Below, piece after piece: positions 1 through 8,500 of a DNA stretch of 64,000 nucleotides. The notes beneath the pieces are model-generated. The model saw only the letters and a list, made by a program, of their open reading frames with translations. It searched no databases and was not told the DNA's origin. The stretch comes from Streptomyces beihaiensis (GTDB lineage: Bacteria > Actinomycetota > Actinomycetes > Streptomycetales > Streptomycetaceae), in NCBI RefSeq assembly GCF_026274175.1, contig NZ_JAPHNL010000112.1, forward strand, positions 1 through 64,000, read 5' to 3'. The position numbers and the translations under genes are program-made. Each line of letters opens with the position of its first letter. The first letter of the stretch is position 1.

Positions 1-1
1 C

Positions 2-901
2 TCCGGCTGCGACCGCCGCTGCTCGTTCTGCGCCATCCCGTCGTTCCGCGGCTCCTTCATCTCGCGCCGCCCCAGCGACGTCCTGAACGAGACACGGTGG
101 CTGGCCGAGCAGGGGGTCAAGGAGATCATGCTGGTCTCCGAGAACAACACCTCGTACGGCAAGGACCTGGGCGACATCCGTCTTTTGGAATCGCTGCTGC
201 CCGAGCTCGCCGACGTCGACGGGATCGAGCGGGTGCGCGTCAGCTACCTGCAGCCCGCCGAGATGCGGCCCGGCCTGATCGACGTCCTGACCGGGACCGA
301 CAAGGTCGCCCCGTACTTCGACCTCTCCTTCCAGCACTCCGCGCCCGGGGTGCTGCGTGCCATGCGGCGCTTCGGCGACACCGACCGGTTCCTGGAACTG
401 CTCGACACCATTCGGAGCAAGGCCCCGCAGGCCGGCGTCCGCTCGAACTTCATCGTCGGCTTCCCCGGCGAGAGCGAGGACGACCTGGCCGAGCTCGAGC
501 GCTTCCTGAACGGCGCGCGCCTGGACGCCATCGGTGTCTTCGGCTACTCCGACGAGGAGGGCACGGAGGCGGCCACGTACGAGACCAAGCTCGACGAGGA
601 CGTGGTCGCCGAGCGGCTCGCGCGCGTGTCACGGCTGGCCGAGCAACTGGTCTCGCAGCGCGCCGAGGACCGTCTCGGCGAGACCGTGAGCGTACTCGTC
701 GAGACCGTGGACACCACCGACGGCGGCGACGGCGTGGTCGGGCGCGCGGCCCACCAGGCGCCCGAGACGGACGGCCAGGTGCGGCTCACGGGCGGCGCCG
801 TGCCGGGCGTCGGCCGTATGGTCGAGGCAAAGGTGGTCGGGTCAGAGGGCGTCGACCTCGTGGCCGAACCGCTGGGCGGTGCTGAGGAGGCGGGCAGATG
901 A
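2..901 (+). CDS. rimO: Ribosomal protein S12 methylthiotransferase RimO (5' truncated)
   Basis: Radical-SAM enzyme that methylthiolates the conserved Asp of ribosomal protein S12. The window opens inside the gene, so the N-terminal MTTase domain is missing. The first codons show the radical-SAM cluster CDRRCSFC, followed by a TIM-barrel core with [15 protein letters not shown] and NFIVGFPGE, which are typical of the MiaB/RimO family. The C-terminal TRAM-like part ends in [11 protein letters not shown]. The stop overlaps the pgsA start by 4 bp (ATGA), so the two are translationally coupled. RimO is preferred over MiaB because a complete miaB lies at 29.4 kb and because rimO-pgsA-cinA is a known actinobacterial order. 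Confidence 0.93.
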   Translation, partial: SGCDRRCSFCAIPSFRGSFISRRPSDVLNETRWLAEQGVKEIMLVSENNTSYGKDLGDIRLLESLLPELADVDGIERVRVSYLQPAEMRPGLIDVLTGTDKVAPYFDLSFQHSAPGVLRAMRRFGDTDRFLELLDTIRSKAPQAGVRSNFIVGFPGESEDDLAELERFLNGARLDAIGVFGYSDEEGTEAATYETKLDEDVVAERLARVSRLAEQLVSQRAEDRLGETVSVLVETVDTTDGGDGVVGRAAHQAPETDGQVRLTGGAVPGVGRMVEAKVVGSEGVDLVAEPLGGAEEAGR

Positions 902-1626
902 CCGGAGTCCCGGCGTCCGCCGCGGGCGGGACCGGCAAGCCGGCCCCCGGCGGCAAGCTGGGTGCGGCCGCCGTCGACCAGGCCGGCCTGTGGAACATCG
1001 CCAACATCCTCACCATGGTGCGGCTGCTGCTCGTGCCCGGGTTCGTCGTGCTCATGCTGGAGGGCGGCGGATACGACCCGGTGTGGCGGGCGTGGGCCTG
1101 GGCGGCGTTCGCCGTCGCCATGATCACGGACGTCTTCGACGGGCATCTCGCTCGCACGTACAACCTGGTCACCGATTTCGGGAAGATCGCCGACCCGATC
1201 GCCGACAAGGCCATCATGGGCGCGGCGCTGGTCTGTCTCTCGTCGCTGCACGATCTGCCGTGGTGGGTGACCGGAGTGATCCTGGGGCGTGAACTCGGTA
1301 TCACCCTGTTGCGCTTCGTGGTGATCCGCTACGGGGTCATTCCGGCCAGCCGTGGCGGCAAGATGAAGACGCTCGCGCAGGGCACGGCCGTCGGCATGTA
1401 CGTCCTCGCGCTGACCGGGCCGCTCGCGACGCTGCGGTTCTGGGTGATGGCGGTGGCCGTCGTCCTGACCGTGGTCACCGGGCTCGACTACGTACGGCAG
1501 GCGATCGTGCTGCGACGCCGGGGCCTGGAGGAGGCTCGGGCGGCGGCGCAGACCTCCGCTCAGGCCCGCGCGCGGGCGGCCGAGGGTGCGGACACGGTCG
1601 CCCGTTCGGAGGCGGCCGAGAAGTGA
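898..1626 (+). CDS. pgsA: CDP-diacylglycerol--glycerol-3-phosphate 3-phosphatidyltransferase
   Basis: Membrane enzyme of phosphatidylglycerol/cardiolipin synthesis that joins CDP-diacylglycerol to glycerol-3-phosphate. The CDP-alcohol phosphotransferase signature DG-x2-AR-x8-G-x3-D-x3-D is complete from about residue 78 ([10 protein letters not shown], then [10 protein letters not shown]). Several hydrophobic helices follow, and the 242-aa length is normal. The C-terminal 40 residues are Ala/Arg-rich and probably cytoplasmic. The gene is coupled at both ends: ATGA overlap with rimO and GTGA overlap with cinA. Paralogues in this family use inositol phosphate or serine, so the exact acceptor is inferred from context and similarity. 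Confidence 0.9.
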   Translation: MTGVPASAAGGTGKPAPGGKLGAAAVDQAGLWNIANILTMVRLLLVPGFVVLMLEGGGYDPVWRAWAWAAFAVAMITDVFDGHLARTYNLVTDFGKIADPIADKAIMGAALVCLSSLHDLPWWVTGVILGRELGITLLRFVVIRYGVIPASRGGKMKTLAQGTAVGMYVLALTGPLATLRFWVMAVAVVLTVVTGLDYVRQAIVLRRRGLEEARAAAQTSAQARARAAEGADTVARSEAAEK

Positions 1627-2237
1627 CGTACGAGGCGGCTGAGGTGCTGCGGCTGCTGACCGAGCGGGGCCAGACACTGGCCGTCGCCGAGTCGCTGACC
1701 GGCGGGCTCGTGGCCGCGACGCTGGTGGAGGTGCCCGGAGCCTCGAAGGCATTCCGAGGCTCCGTCACCGCGTACGCGACGGAGCTCAAGCATCGGCTGC
1801 TCGGGGTGGACGCGGAGCTGCTCGCCGCGCACGGGCCCGTCCACCCGGAGGTGGCGCTGGAGATGGCGGACGGGGTGCGCGAGGCGCTCGGCGCCGACTG
1901 GGGGATCGCCACGACCGGGGTCGCCGGCCCCGACCCGCAGGACGGACAGCCGGTGGGAACGGTCTTCGTGGCGGTGCGGGGGCCGGCGGGGCCGGAGAGC
2001 CCGCGAGGCCCGAGAAGTCTGGAAAGTCTCGGTATGAGCGAATCTGATCTCGCAACGGATTTCGCTGGTAGCCGCAAAGTGGTCGAACTGCGGTTGAACG
2101 GCGAGCGCGCGGAAATTCGTAGGGAGAGTGTACGGAGCGTGCTCGGACTGCTCAAGGAAGAGCTGGTCGGAGAGGGTTCCGGCGAACCGGAAGAGAATGC
2201 GCGGGCACAGGATACGGAACAGAACGGGGGGTTTTGA
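1623..2237 (+). CDS. cinA: CinA C-terminal domain protein / nicotinamide-nucleotide amidase
   Basis: Stand-alone CinA C-terminal (PncC-type) domain, a family that deamidates NMN to NaMN in pyridine-nucleotide recycling. The active-site motif AESLTGG is at about residues 22-28, and TTGVAGPDPQDGQPVGTVF is the family's second hallmark. At 204 aa it lacks the N-terminal molybdopterin-binding domain of full-length CinA. Residues after about 130 form a polar extension (ESPRGPRSLESLGMSESDL) before a final conserved stretch. The GTG start overlaps the pgsA stop by 4 bp. The codon mix loosens towards the 3' end, but the frame is intact. Confidence 0.88.
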   Translation: MTYEAAEVLRLLTERGQTLAVAESLTGGLVAATLVEVPGASKAFRGSVTAYATELKHRLLGVDAELLAAHGPVHPEVALEMADGVREALGADWGIATTGVAGPDPQDGQPVGTVFVAVRGPAGPESPRGPRSLESLGMSESDLATDFAGSRKVVELRLNGERAEIRRESVRSVLGLLKEELVGEGSGEPEENARAQDTEQNGGF

Positions 2238-2346
2238 TGTTTGCAGCCCTGAGTGAACACGACATCGCTCCCCGCACGGCCGCGGCACAAGGCGGTACGG
2301 TGGGGCGTGAAGGATGCGGCTACGCGGTCCGAGGAGGGAGCCACCG

Positions 2347-2727
2347 ATGATTCTGCTCCGTCGCCTGTTGGGTGACGTGCTGCGTCGGCAGCGCCAGCGC
2401 CAGGGCCGTACTCTGCGCGAAGTCTCCTCGTCCGCCCGAGTCTCGCTCGGCTATCTCTCCGAGGTGGAGCGGGGGCAGAAGGAGGCTTCCTCCGAGCTGC
2501 TCTCCGCGATCTGCGACGCGCTTGACGTACGGATGTCCGAGCTGATGCGAGAGGTGAGCGACGAGCTCTCCCTCGCCGAGCTGGCCGAGTCGGCAGCGGC
2601 CGTCCCGTCCGAACCGGTGCCGGCACCGGTCCGCCCGATGCTCAATTCCGTCTCCGTGGCCGGTGTCCCGCCGGAGCGTGTGACGATCAAGGCACCTGCC
2701 GAGGCGGTCGGCGTCGTAGCGGCGTAA
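2347..2727 (+). CDS. clgR: ClgR-type HTH transcriptional activator of clp/lon genes
   Basis: Small XRE-type regulator of 126 aa. The HTH spans about residues 9-60 ([20 protein letters not shown], then [20 protein letters not shown]), which is the ClgR/PopR signature. ClgR activates clpP1P2, clpC and lon in actinobacteria. The ATG at 2347 follows a GGAGG-type ribosome site at about 2333; an in-frame upstream start at 2314 has none. The protein ends in ...GVVAA, a two-alanine tail of the kind that makes ClgR/PopR proteins ClpP substrates in S. lividans. Position directly after cinA matches Streptomyces synteny. A strong hairpin closes the unit at 2746-2783. Confidence 0.87.
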   Translation: MILLRRLLGDVLRRQRQRQGRTLREVSSSARVSLGYLSEVERGQKEASSELLSAICDALDVRMSELMREVSDELSLAELAESAAAVPSEPVPAPVRPMLNSVSVAGVPPERVTIKAPAEAVGVVAA

Positions 2728-2745
2728 CGGCTGCCCAGGGAAAGT

Positions 2746-2783
2746 GAGTCCCGGCCCGGTCCGAGAGGATTTGGCCGGGACTC
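2746..2783 (+). terminator. Intrinsic-type hairpin after clgR
   Basis: Perfect 11-bp inverted repeat, GAGTCCCGGCC (2746-2756) and GGCCGGGACTC (2773-2783), with a 16-nt loop, 18 bp after the clgR stop. There is no U-tract, as is usual for Streptomyces terminators. Confidence 0.75.
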
Positions 2784-2918
2784 CTGCGTTCCGGGGCAGC
2801 TGACCACCCGTGCCCTCCACCCGGACCTCGCGCGCCCACACCCGACGTTCACCACCCGAGTGTGACATTCATCCCGTTGTGTCATCGTGGGTGAAGATCT
2901 TTCCTTCGGAGGTGCTGC

Positions 2919-3395
2919 ATGTACGTCGTGAAGAGCCCGTTGTCCGACACCGATCTGAAGACCGTGGCCGGGGCCTTGCAGGGCGCCCTGGTGGACCTCG
3001 TGGATCTGTCCCTGGTGGCCAAACAGGTGCACTGGAACGTCGTGGGGCCGCGGTTCCGATCGGTGCACCTCCAGCTCGACGAGGTCGTGGACACGGCCCG
3101 CCAGCACTCCGACACCGTGGCGGAACGGGCCTCCGCGCTCGGCGTTCCCCCGGACGGACGTGCGAAGACGGTCGCCGCCACGAGCGGTGTCGGGGCGGTG
3201 GCCGAGGGCTGGGTGAAGGACGGGGACGCGGTCGGGACGCTCGTGGACGCACTCGGAGCGGTGATCACGCGGATGCGGGAGAGGGTCGCGGCGACCGGGG
3301 ACGCGGACCCGGTGAGCCAGGACATCTTCATCGGGATCACGGCCGACCTCGAAAAGCACCACTGGATGTTCCAGGCGGAGAACGCGGAACGCTGA
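2919..3395 (+). CDS. dpsB: Dps-family DNA-binding ferritin-like protein
   Basis: 158-aa Dps/bacterioferritin-fold protein that oxidises and stores iron and protects DNA. The ferroxidase pattern is complete: KQVHWN (His38), H50-x3-D54 in VHLQLDE and D65-x3-E69 in SDTVAER. It lacks a long lysine-rich N-terminal tail, so tail-mediated DNA binding is not evident. The start is set by GGAGG about 7 nt upstream of the ATG. The gene stands alone, with its own spacer after the clgR terminator. Assignment to dpsB rather than dpsA/dpsC rests on remembered S. coelicolor synteny (the Dps near recA) and is less certain than the family call. Confidence 0.85.
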   Translation: MYVVKSPLSDTDLKTVAGALQGALVDLVDLSLVAKQVHWNVVGPRFRSVHLQLDEVVDTARQHSDTVAERASALGVPPDGRAKTVAATSGVGAVAEGWVKDGDAVGTLVDALGAVITRMRERVAATGDADPVSQDIFIGITADLEKHHWMFQAENAER

Positions 3396-3583
3396 GCTGA
3401 GGGCAGGGGGTGGCAGCGGGCGCGGGCCGTGCCGTGGGGGCGTAGGGCGTTCCGCGGGGGCGCCGGGTGTGCCGCGGGGGAGGGCAGGGCGCCTGGATGC
3501 GCCCTGCCGGGCCTGATCGGTTCCTCCTGGCGTGGGAGCCGGCCGGGGCGGTCGGGCGGGGAGGTGGAGGAGGTGGATGACCG
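3396..3583. repeat. G-rich spacer with imperfect direct repeats
   Basis: The 188-bp gap after dps contains three imperfect copies of a G-rich 16-18-nt unit (about 3429-3482, each with a core like CCGCGGGGGCG). No coding pattern, promoter or hairpin terminator is clear. Confidence 0.45.
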
Positions 3584-3931
3584 GTGACGGGGCATGTGCG
3601 ACGCGTGGTGCGCTGCGTGGTGGCCCTGGTGGCCGGGGGACTCTGGTGGTGGGCGGTCGTGCGGCTGGCGTTCGTGCCGGACGCCGGGGCGTTCGAGGGG
3701 GCGGTGGCGGCCGGGGGATGGGGGCTGAGCCTGCTGCCGGTGCACGCCCTGCCGAAGGCGCGCGCCGTGGGCGTCGCGGGCGCCCCGGGGCATCACGGCG
3801 CGCGACGGGTGCGGACCCGGGCCGTGCGGGCGGCGCGTGAGCTGACGGGTGGGCTGTGGGGAAAGATCACCACGGCATTCACCACGGCATGGCGACGCCG
3901 CCGTTCGGGCGGAGGATCTGGCCCGTCGTGA
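3584..3931 (+). CDS. Small predicted membrane protein, unknown function
   Basis: 115 aa from a GTG start. There is one convincing hydrophobic segment near the N-terminus (about residues 9-30, VALVAGGLWWWAVVRLAF), a short second hydrophobic patch, then a basic Arg-rich tail. It belongs to no family I recognise. The GGAGG-rich sequence just upstream could serve as ribosome site. Its last 53 nt overlap the 3' end of the convergent SDR gene, so the C-terminus may not be biologically constrained. The call rests on frame GC bias and the membrane segment. Confidence 0.5.
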   Translation: MTGHVRRVVRCVVALVAGGLWWWAVVRLAFVPDAGAFEGAVAAGGWGLSLLPVHALPKARAVGVAGAPGHHGARRVRTRAVRAARELTGGLWGKITTAFTTAWRRRRSGGGSGPS

Positions 3932-4661
3932 ACGCGGCGGCGTCCGAGGCGAGGTGGAGCACCGCCTGGGCGACGTCCTCGGGCTCGCCGACCCTGCCGA
4001 GCGGCGCCATCCGTACCATCAGCGCCTCCGTGTGCGCCTGGGCGTCCGCGTCGTGGCGGGACGTCATCGGCGTCCGGATCCAGCCGGGGGCGACCGCGTT
4101 CACCCGGATGCCGTGCGGGCCCATCTCTGTGGCGAGCGTCTTGGTGAGCTGTACGACGGCCGCCTTGGCCGCGCCGTAGCAGAGCAGACCGGGCCCACCT
4201 GTGTCGACGGCGCCTGAGGCCATGGTGACGATGCTGCCCCGGGTGCCCGCTGCGATCATCGTGCGTGCCCCCTCCTGGCATGCGTACACAATCCCCTTGA
4301 AGTTGACCGCCAGGACGCGGTCGAGGTCCTCGTCCCGAGTCTCCAGGACCGGGCTGCTGTGCATGATCCCGGCGACGGCGGCCATGACGTCGAGCGTGCC
4401 GCCGGGACTGGTGGCCGCGGCGGCCGCCACGGCGTCGGCGACCTGGGTGCGGTCGGAGACGTCCAGGGTGTGCAGGTGGGCCGTGCCACCCTGCCGCTCG
4501 ACCAGCCCCGCGGTCTCGTCGAGGCCCTGCGCATCGCGGTCGGCGCAGTGCACGGTGGCACCGGCCTCGGCGAGCAGCACGGCCGAAGCGCGCCCGATGC
4601 CGCTCGCGGCGCCGGTGATGAATGCGGTGCGTCCGGTGAGGTCGTACGCCTTGACGGGCAT
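3879..4661 (-). CDS. Short-chain dehydrogenase/reductase
   Basis: 260-aa classical SDR using NAD(P)H. The Rossmann signature TGAASGIG lies near residue 12. The catalytic Ser is in TMASGAV and the YxxxK motif is YGAAK, followed by the usual GIRVNAVAPGWIRTPM. The start at 4661 (MPVKAYDLTGRTAFITG) places the Rossmann strand at the normal position; the frame can be extended to 4754 without domain support. The substrate is unknown. Its 3' end overlaps the small convergent membrane gene. It is transcribed in the same direction as nei2 and lhr upstream, but the 53-bp gap gives no proof of an operon. Confidence 0.85.
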   Translation of the reverse strand: MPVKAYDLTGRTAFITGAASGIGRASAVLLAEAGATVHCADRDAQGLDETAGLVERQGGTAHLHTLDVSDRTQVADAVAAAAATSPGGTLDVMAAVAGIMHSSPVLETRDEDLDRVLAVNFKGIVYACQEGARTMIAAGTRGSIVTMASGAVDTGGPGLLCYGAAKAAVVQLTKTLATEMGPHGIRVNAVAPGWIRTPMTSRHDADAQAHTEALMVRMAPLGRVGEPEDVAQAVLHLASDAAAFTTGQILRPNGGVAMPW

Positions 4662-4714
4662 GCGAGGACCGTACGAGTGTTTCTGACGCCCCGTCAATTG
4701 GTCTGGGGGGTGGA

Positions 4715-5521
4715 TCAGAGCGCCGGGGACGGTCCCGACTGGCACGTCGGGCACCAGTACGTGGGGCGCCCGCGAGTGCCGTCGCCCTGCTCGGCCGCGC
4801 GGATCGGCGTGTGACAGCGCAGGCAGGGACGGCGCGCCCGCCCGTACACGTACAGGCCCTCACCCGGCCGGGCGCGGCCCGTGGTGACGCGGATCGGCCG
4901 GTTCCGGTTGGCATCGAGGAGTCTGTGCGCGAGGACCGGAAGCCGCTCGGCTGCGTCCGGCGGCAGCTCGCCGACCGGGAGCCAGGGCGTGACCCGGGCG
5001 AGGAAGCAGAGTTCGGACTTGTACACGTTGCCGATACCGGCGAGGTTGCGCTGGTCGAGCAGGGCGTCTCCGAGCGGCCGGGCCGGGTCCGCCAGGAGGT
5101 TGTTCCGGGCGGTCTCGGGGTCCCAGTCGGGGCCGAGCAGGTCGGGGCCGAGGTGGCCGACGATCTCGGGCTCGTCCGCCGTCCGCACCAGCTCGACAAC
5201 GGGCAGCCGGTACCCGACGGCCGTATGGCGCGCGTTCCCCAGAACCACGCGGATCTGGTGGGCGGGGCCACCGCGCCAGCGCTCGCCGGGCGCGTAGATC
5301 TTCCAGGCGCCGTCCATGCGCAGATGCGAGTGGAGCGTGAGCCCGCCTTCGACACGGGTGAGCAGGTGTTTGCCGCGCGGGGTGACGTCCAGCACGGCGC
5401 GACCGGTCAGATCCGCCGTGGCGAACCGCGGAACGCGCAGATCGGACCGTGTCAGCACCGCTCCCGCGAGAGCACTGTGCAGGCGCCTCGCCACCTGCAG
5501 GACGGTGTCACCTTCGGGCAT
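4715..5521 (-). CDS. nei: Fpg/Nei-family DNA glycosylase (endonuclease VIII, Nei2 type)
   Basis: Base-excision-repair glycosylase/AP lyase for oxidised bases. The N-terminus is MPEGDTV, where Pro2 would be the nucleophile and Glu3 the acid; the PEGD form is typical of Nei rather than Fpg (PELPE). It is followed by the helix-two-turn-helix segment (DQRNLAGIGNVYKSE) and a C-terminal four-cysteine zinc finger (CLRCHTP...YWCPTCQ). Length is 268 aa. It lies 69 bp downstream of lhr on the same strand. As I recall, lhr and nei are also neighbours in mycobacteria, suggesting joint repair function. Confidence 0.92.
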   Translation of the reverse strand: MPEGDTVLQVARRLHSALAGAVLTRSDLRVPRFATADLTGRAVLDVTPRGKHLLTRVEGGLTLHSHLRMDGAWKIYAPGERWRGGPAHQIRVVLGNARHTAVGYRLPVVELVRTADEPEIVGHLGPDLLGPDWDPETARNNLLADPARPLGDALLDQRNLAGIGNVYKSELCFLARVTPWLPVGELPPDAAERLPVLAHRLLDANRNRPIRVTTGRARPGEGLYVYGRARRPCLRCHTPIRAAEQGDGTRGRPTYWCPTCQSGPSPAL

Positions 5522-5590
5522 GGCTCCAGGGTAGGCACGCGTGAGGCGCGGCGTGCGGGGCTGTGCCCCCGGGGTGGCGGGCGGCCGGCC

Positions 5591-8500
5591 TCAGGCGCGC
5601 AGACGCAGGCCGCGCGGTGTCGCGTGGAAACCGGCTCCTTCCAGGAGAGGGGCGTACGGGGAGGTGAGCGCCGCCACCCCGTTGATCCGCTCGACGGTGA
5701 TGGTCCCCAGGGCGCCCGAGCGCGCCGCCTCGGCGAGGCACTCGGCGGCGGCCGGCAGGCGGGGATCGTCCGCGACGTCGGCCGTGGTCGGGTCGCCGGA
5801 GCGGTGCGCCGGGGCGTCGGGCAGGTCGGTGGCCGACACGCGCCCCGCGGGTCTCCCGGTGGCGGGCCAGGCCAGGAGCGTCTTGCCGCCGCGCTCCATG
5901 TAGAGCGTGAGCTCTCCGTCGACCAGCACCACCAGGGAACCGGCCTTGCGGCCCGGCTTGTGCCCCGCTCCGGTCGCCGACTCGGGCCACGGCAGCGCCG
6001 CACCGTACGCGTTCGCGGGGTCGGCGGCCGCCAGGAGCACGGCCCGCGCTCCGCCGGACCTCGCGGCGGGCGTGTCGGCCGGGGCGTACGGGTCGGGCGG
6101 GGGCGCGCCACGGTCCCGTGCGTTCGCCGCGGCGCGCAGCCGGTCCACGGCACCGTCCATCGCGAACTGGGCGGCGCCGAGCCCCTCGACGACATAGCCG
6201 CGCCGCGCCTGCCCGCTCTCCTCGAAGGCGGACAGGACGCGGTACGTCGCCGCGAAGCCACCTTCGACGCCCTCGGCCGCGACGGCGCCCCGGGTCACCA
6301 CGCCGTGCCGGTCGAGCAGAGTGCGGGCGAGGGCGTGGGCGCGCACCGTCGGGTCGGGCTCCGCGGCGGGCAGCAGGGACCAGCGCCCCGCGACGGTGGG
6401 CGGGCCGGTGCGCGACGCTCCGCGTGCCGCCGCGCTGAGGCTGCCGTAGCGGCCGCGCGGCACGGCTCTGCGGGCGCGGTGGGCGGTGGAACCCGCGGTG
6501 CGGCCGGAGCCCAGGAGGGAGCGCATGGGGGCCAGCGTGTCGTTCGTGAGCCGCCCCGACCAGGCCAGCTCCCACACCGCGTCGGCCAGCTGCGGGTCGG
6601 TGGCCTCGGGGTGCGTGGTGGCCCGGACCTGATCGGCGATCTGGCGGAAGAACAGGCCGTACCCCCCGGAGAGCGTCGCCAGGACGGACTGGTGGAGCGG
6701 GGTCGTCTCCAGCGCGTACGGGGGCGGAAGGAGCAGTGGGGCCGCGTCGGCCAGATAGAGACTCACCCAGCCGTCCTTGCCGGGCAGCGAGCCGGCCCCT
6801 GCCCACAGCACTTCGCCGGACGCGGTGAGTTCGTCCAGCATGGCCGGTGCGTAGCCGTGGACGCGGGAGGGCAGGACGAGCTTCTCCAGGGCCGAGGCGG
6901 GAACCGACGCGCCCTGCAGTTGCTCGACGGCGCGGACCAGGCCGTCGACCCCGCGCAGCCCATGGCCGCCCACGTGCTGCCACGCGGGCAGGAACTGGGC
7001 GAGCGTGGCGGGTGGCACCGGTTCCAGCTCATGGCGCAGCGCGGCCAGGGAGCGGCGGCGCAGGCGGCGCAGCACCGTGGCGTCGCACCATTCATGGCTC
7101 GGGCCGGCGTGCTCAGGCGCCGTGCCGGACGCGTCGCTCGCGGGATCCGGCGCCGCGCCCGACGGGCGGAACTCGCCCGGTACCACCCGCCCGTCGGCGG
7201 CCAGGCGGCGCAGGGCGCCCTCGACGACCGCGATGCCGAGGCCGAAGCGGTCGGCCGCCTGCGCCGAGGTGAAGGGCCCGTGCGTGCGGGCGAAACGGGC
7301 CAGGAGGTCGCCGAGCGGGTCCTTGACGGGCTCCGTGAAGGCCTCGGGCACGCCCACGGGGAGGGCGGTGCCGAGCGCGTCGCGCAGGCGGCCCGCGTCC
7401 TCGACGGCGGCCCAGCGGTCGGCACCGGCGAGACGGACGCGGATCGCGCGCCGGGCACCGGCGAGCTCGTCGGCCCAGCCTGGCCGTGCGCCGCGCTCGG
7501 CCAACTCGCCGTCGGTGAGCGGCCCCAGGAGCCGCAGCAGGTCCGCGACACCCTCGGCGTCCTTGACACGCCGGTCCTCGGTGAGCCACTGCAACTCCCG
7601 CTCGAGTTCGACCAGGACGTCCGCGTCGAGCAGCTCGCGCAACTCCGCCTGGCCGAGCAGTTCGGACAGAAGGCGGGAGTCCAGGGAGAGCGCGGCCGCA
7701 CGGCGCTCGGCCAGCGGCGAGTCGCCCTCGTAGAGGAACTGGGCCACATAGCCGAACAGGAGCGAGCGGGCGAAGGGAGACGCCTCCGGGGTGGTGACCT
7801 CGACGAGGCGGACCTTGCGCGACTCGATGTCGCCCATCAGCTCGGCGAGCCCTGGCACGTCGAAGACGTCCTGGAGACACTCCCGGATCGCCTCCAGGAC
7901 GATCGGGAACGAGCCGAACTCGCTCGCGACCTCTAGCAGTTGGGAAGCCCGCTGGCGCTGCTGCCACAGCGGAGTGCGCTTGCCGGGGCTGCGCCGCGGC
8001 AACAGCAGCGCGCGCGCCGCGCACTCGCGGAACCGGGAGGCGAACAGGGCGGAGCCGCCGACCTGGTCGGTGACGAGGCGGTCGACGTCAGCCTTGTCGA
8101 AGACGACGTCGTCGGCGGCGACGGGAGGCTGCCCGGAGTCGCCGAACGGGTTCTGGCCGGCCGGCTCCTGGTCGAGCAGGTCCAGGCCCATCAGGTCGGC
8201 GTCGGGCAGCCGCAGCACGATGCCGTCGTCGGCGTGCATCGCCTGGGCGTCCATGCCGTACTTCTCGCTCAGCCGTGCGCCCAGCGCGAGCGCCCAGGGC
8301 GCGTGGACCTGGGCGCCGAAGGGGGAGTGGACGACGACCCGCCAGTCGCCGAGTTCGTCCCGGAAGCGCTCGACGACGATGGTGCGGTCGTCCGGGACAT
8401 GGCCGCATGCCTCGCGCTGCTCGGCCAGATACGCCAGCACATTGTCGGCCGCCCAGGCGTCCAGGCCCGCCGATGTCAGGCGCAGACGGGCGTCCTTTGG

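Noticed and set aside
4811-7936. Long plus-strand frame of about 1041 codons
   Set aside because: Antisense to nei and lhr, which have clear motifs; Gly/Arg-rich translation with no family resemblance.
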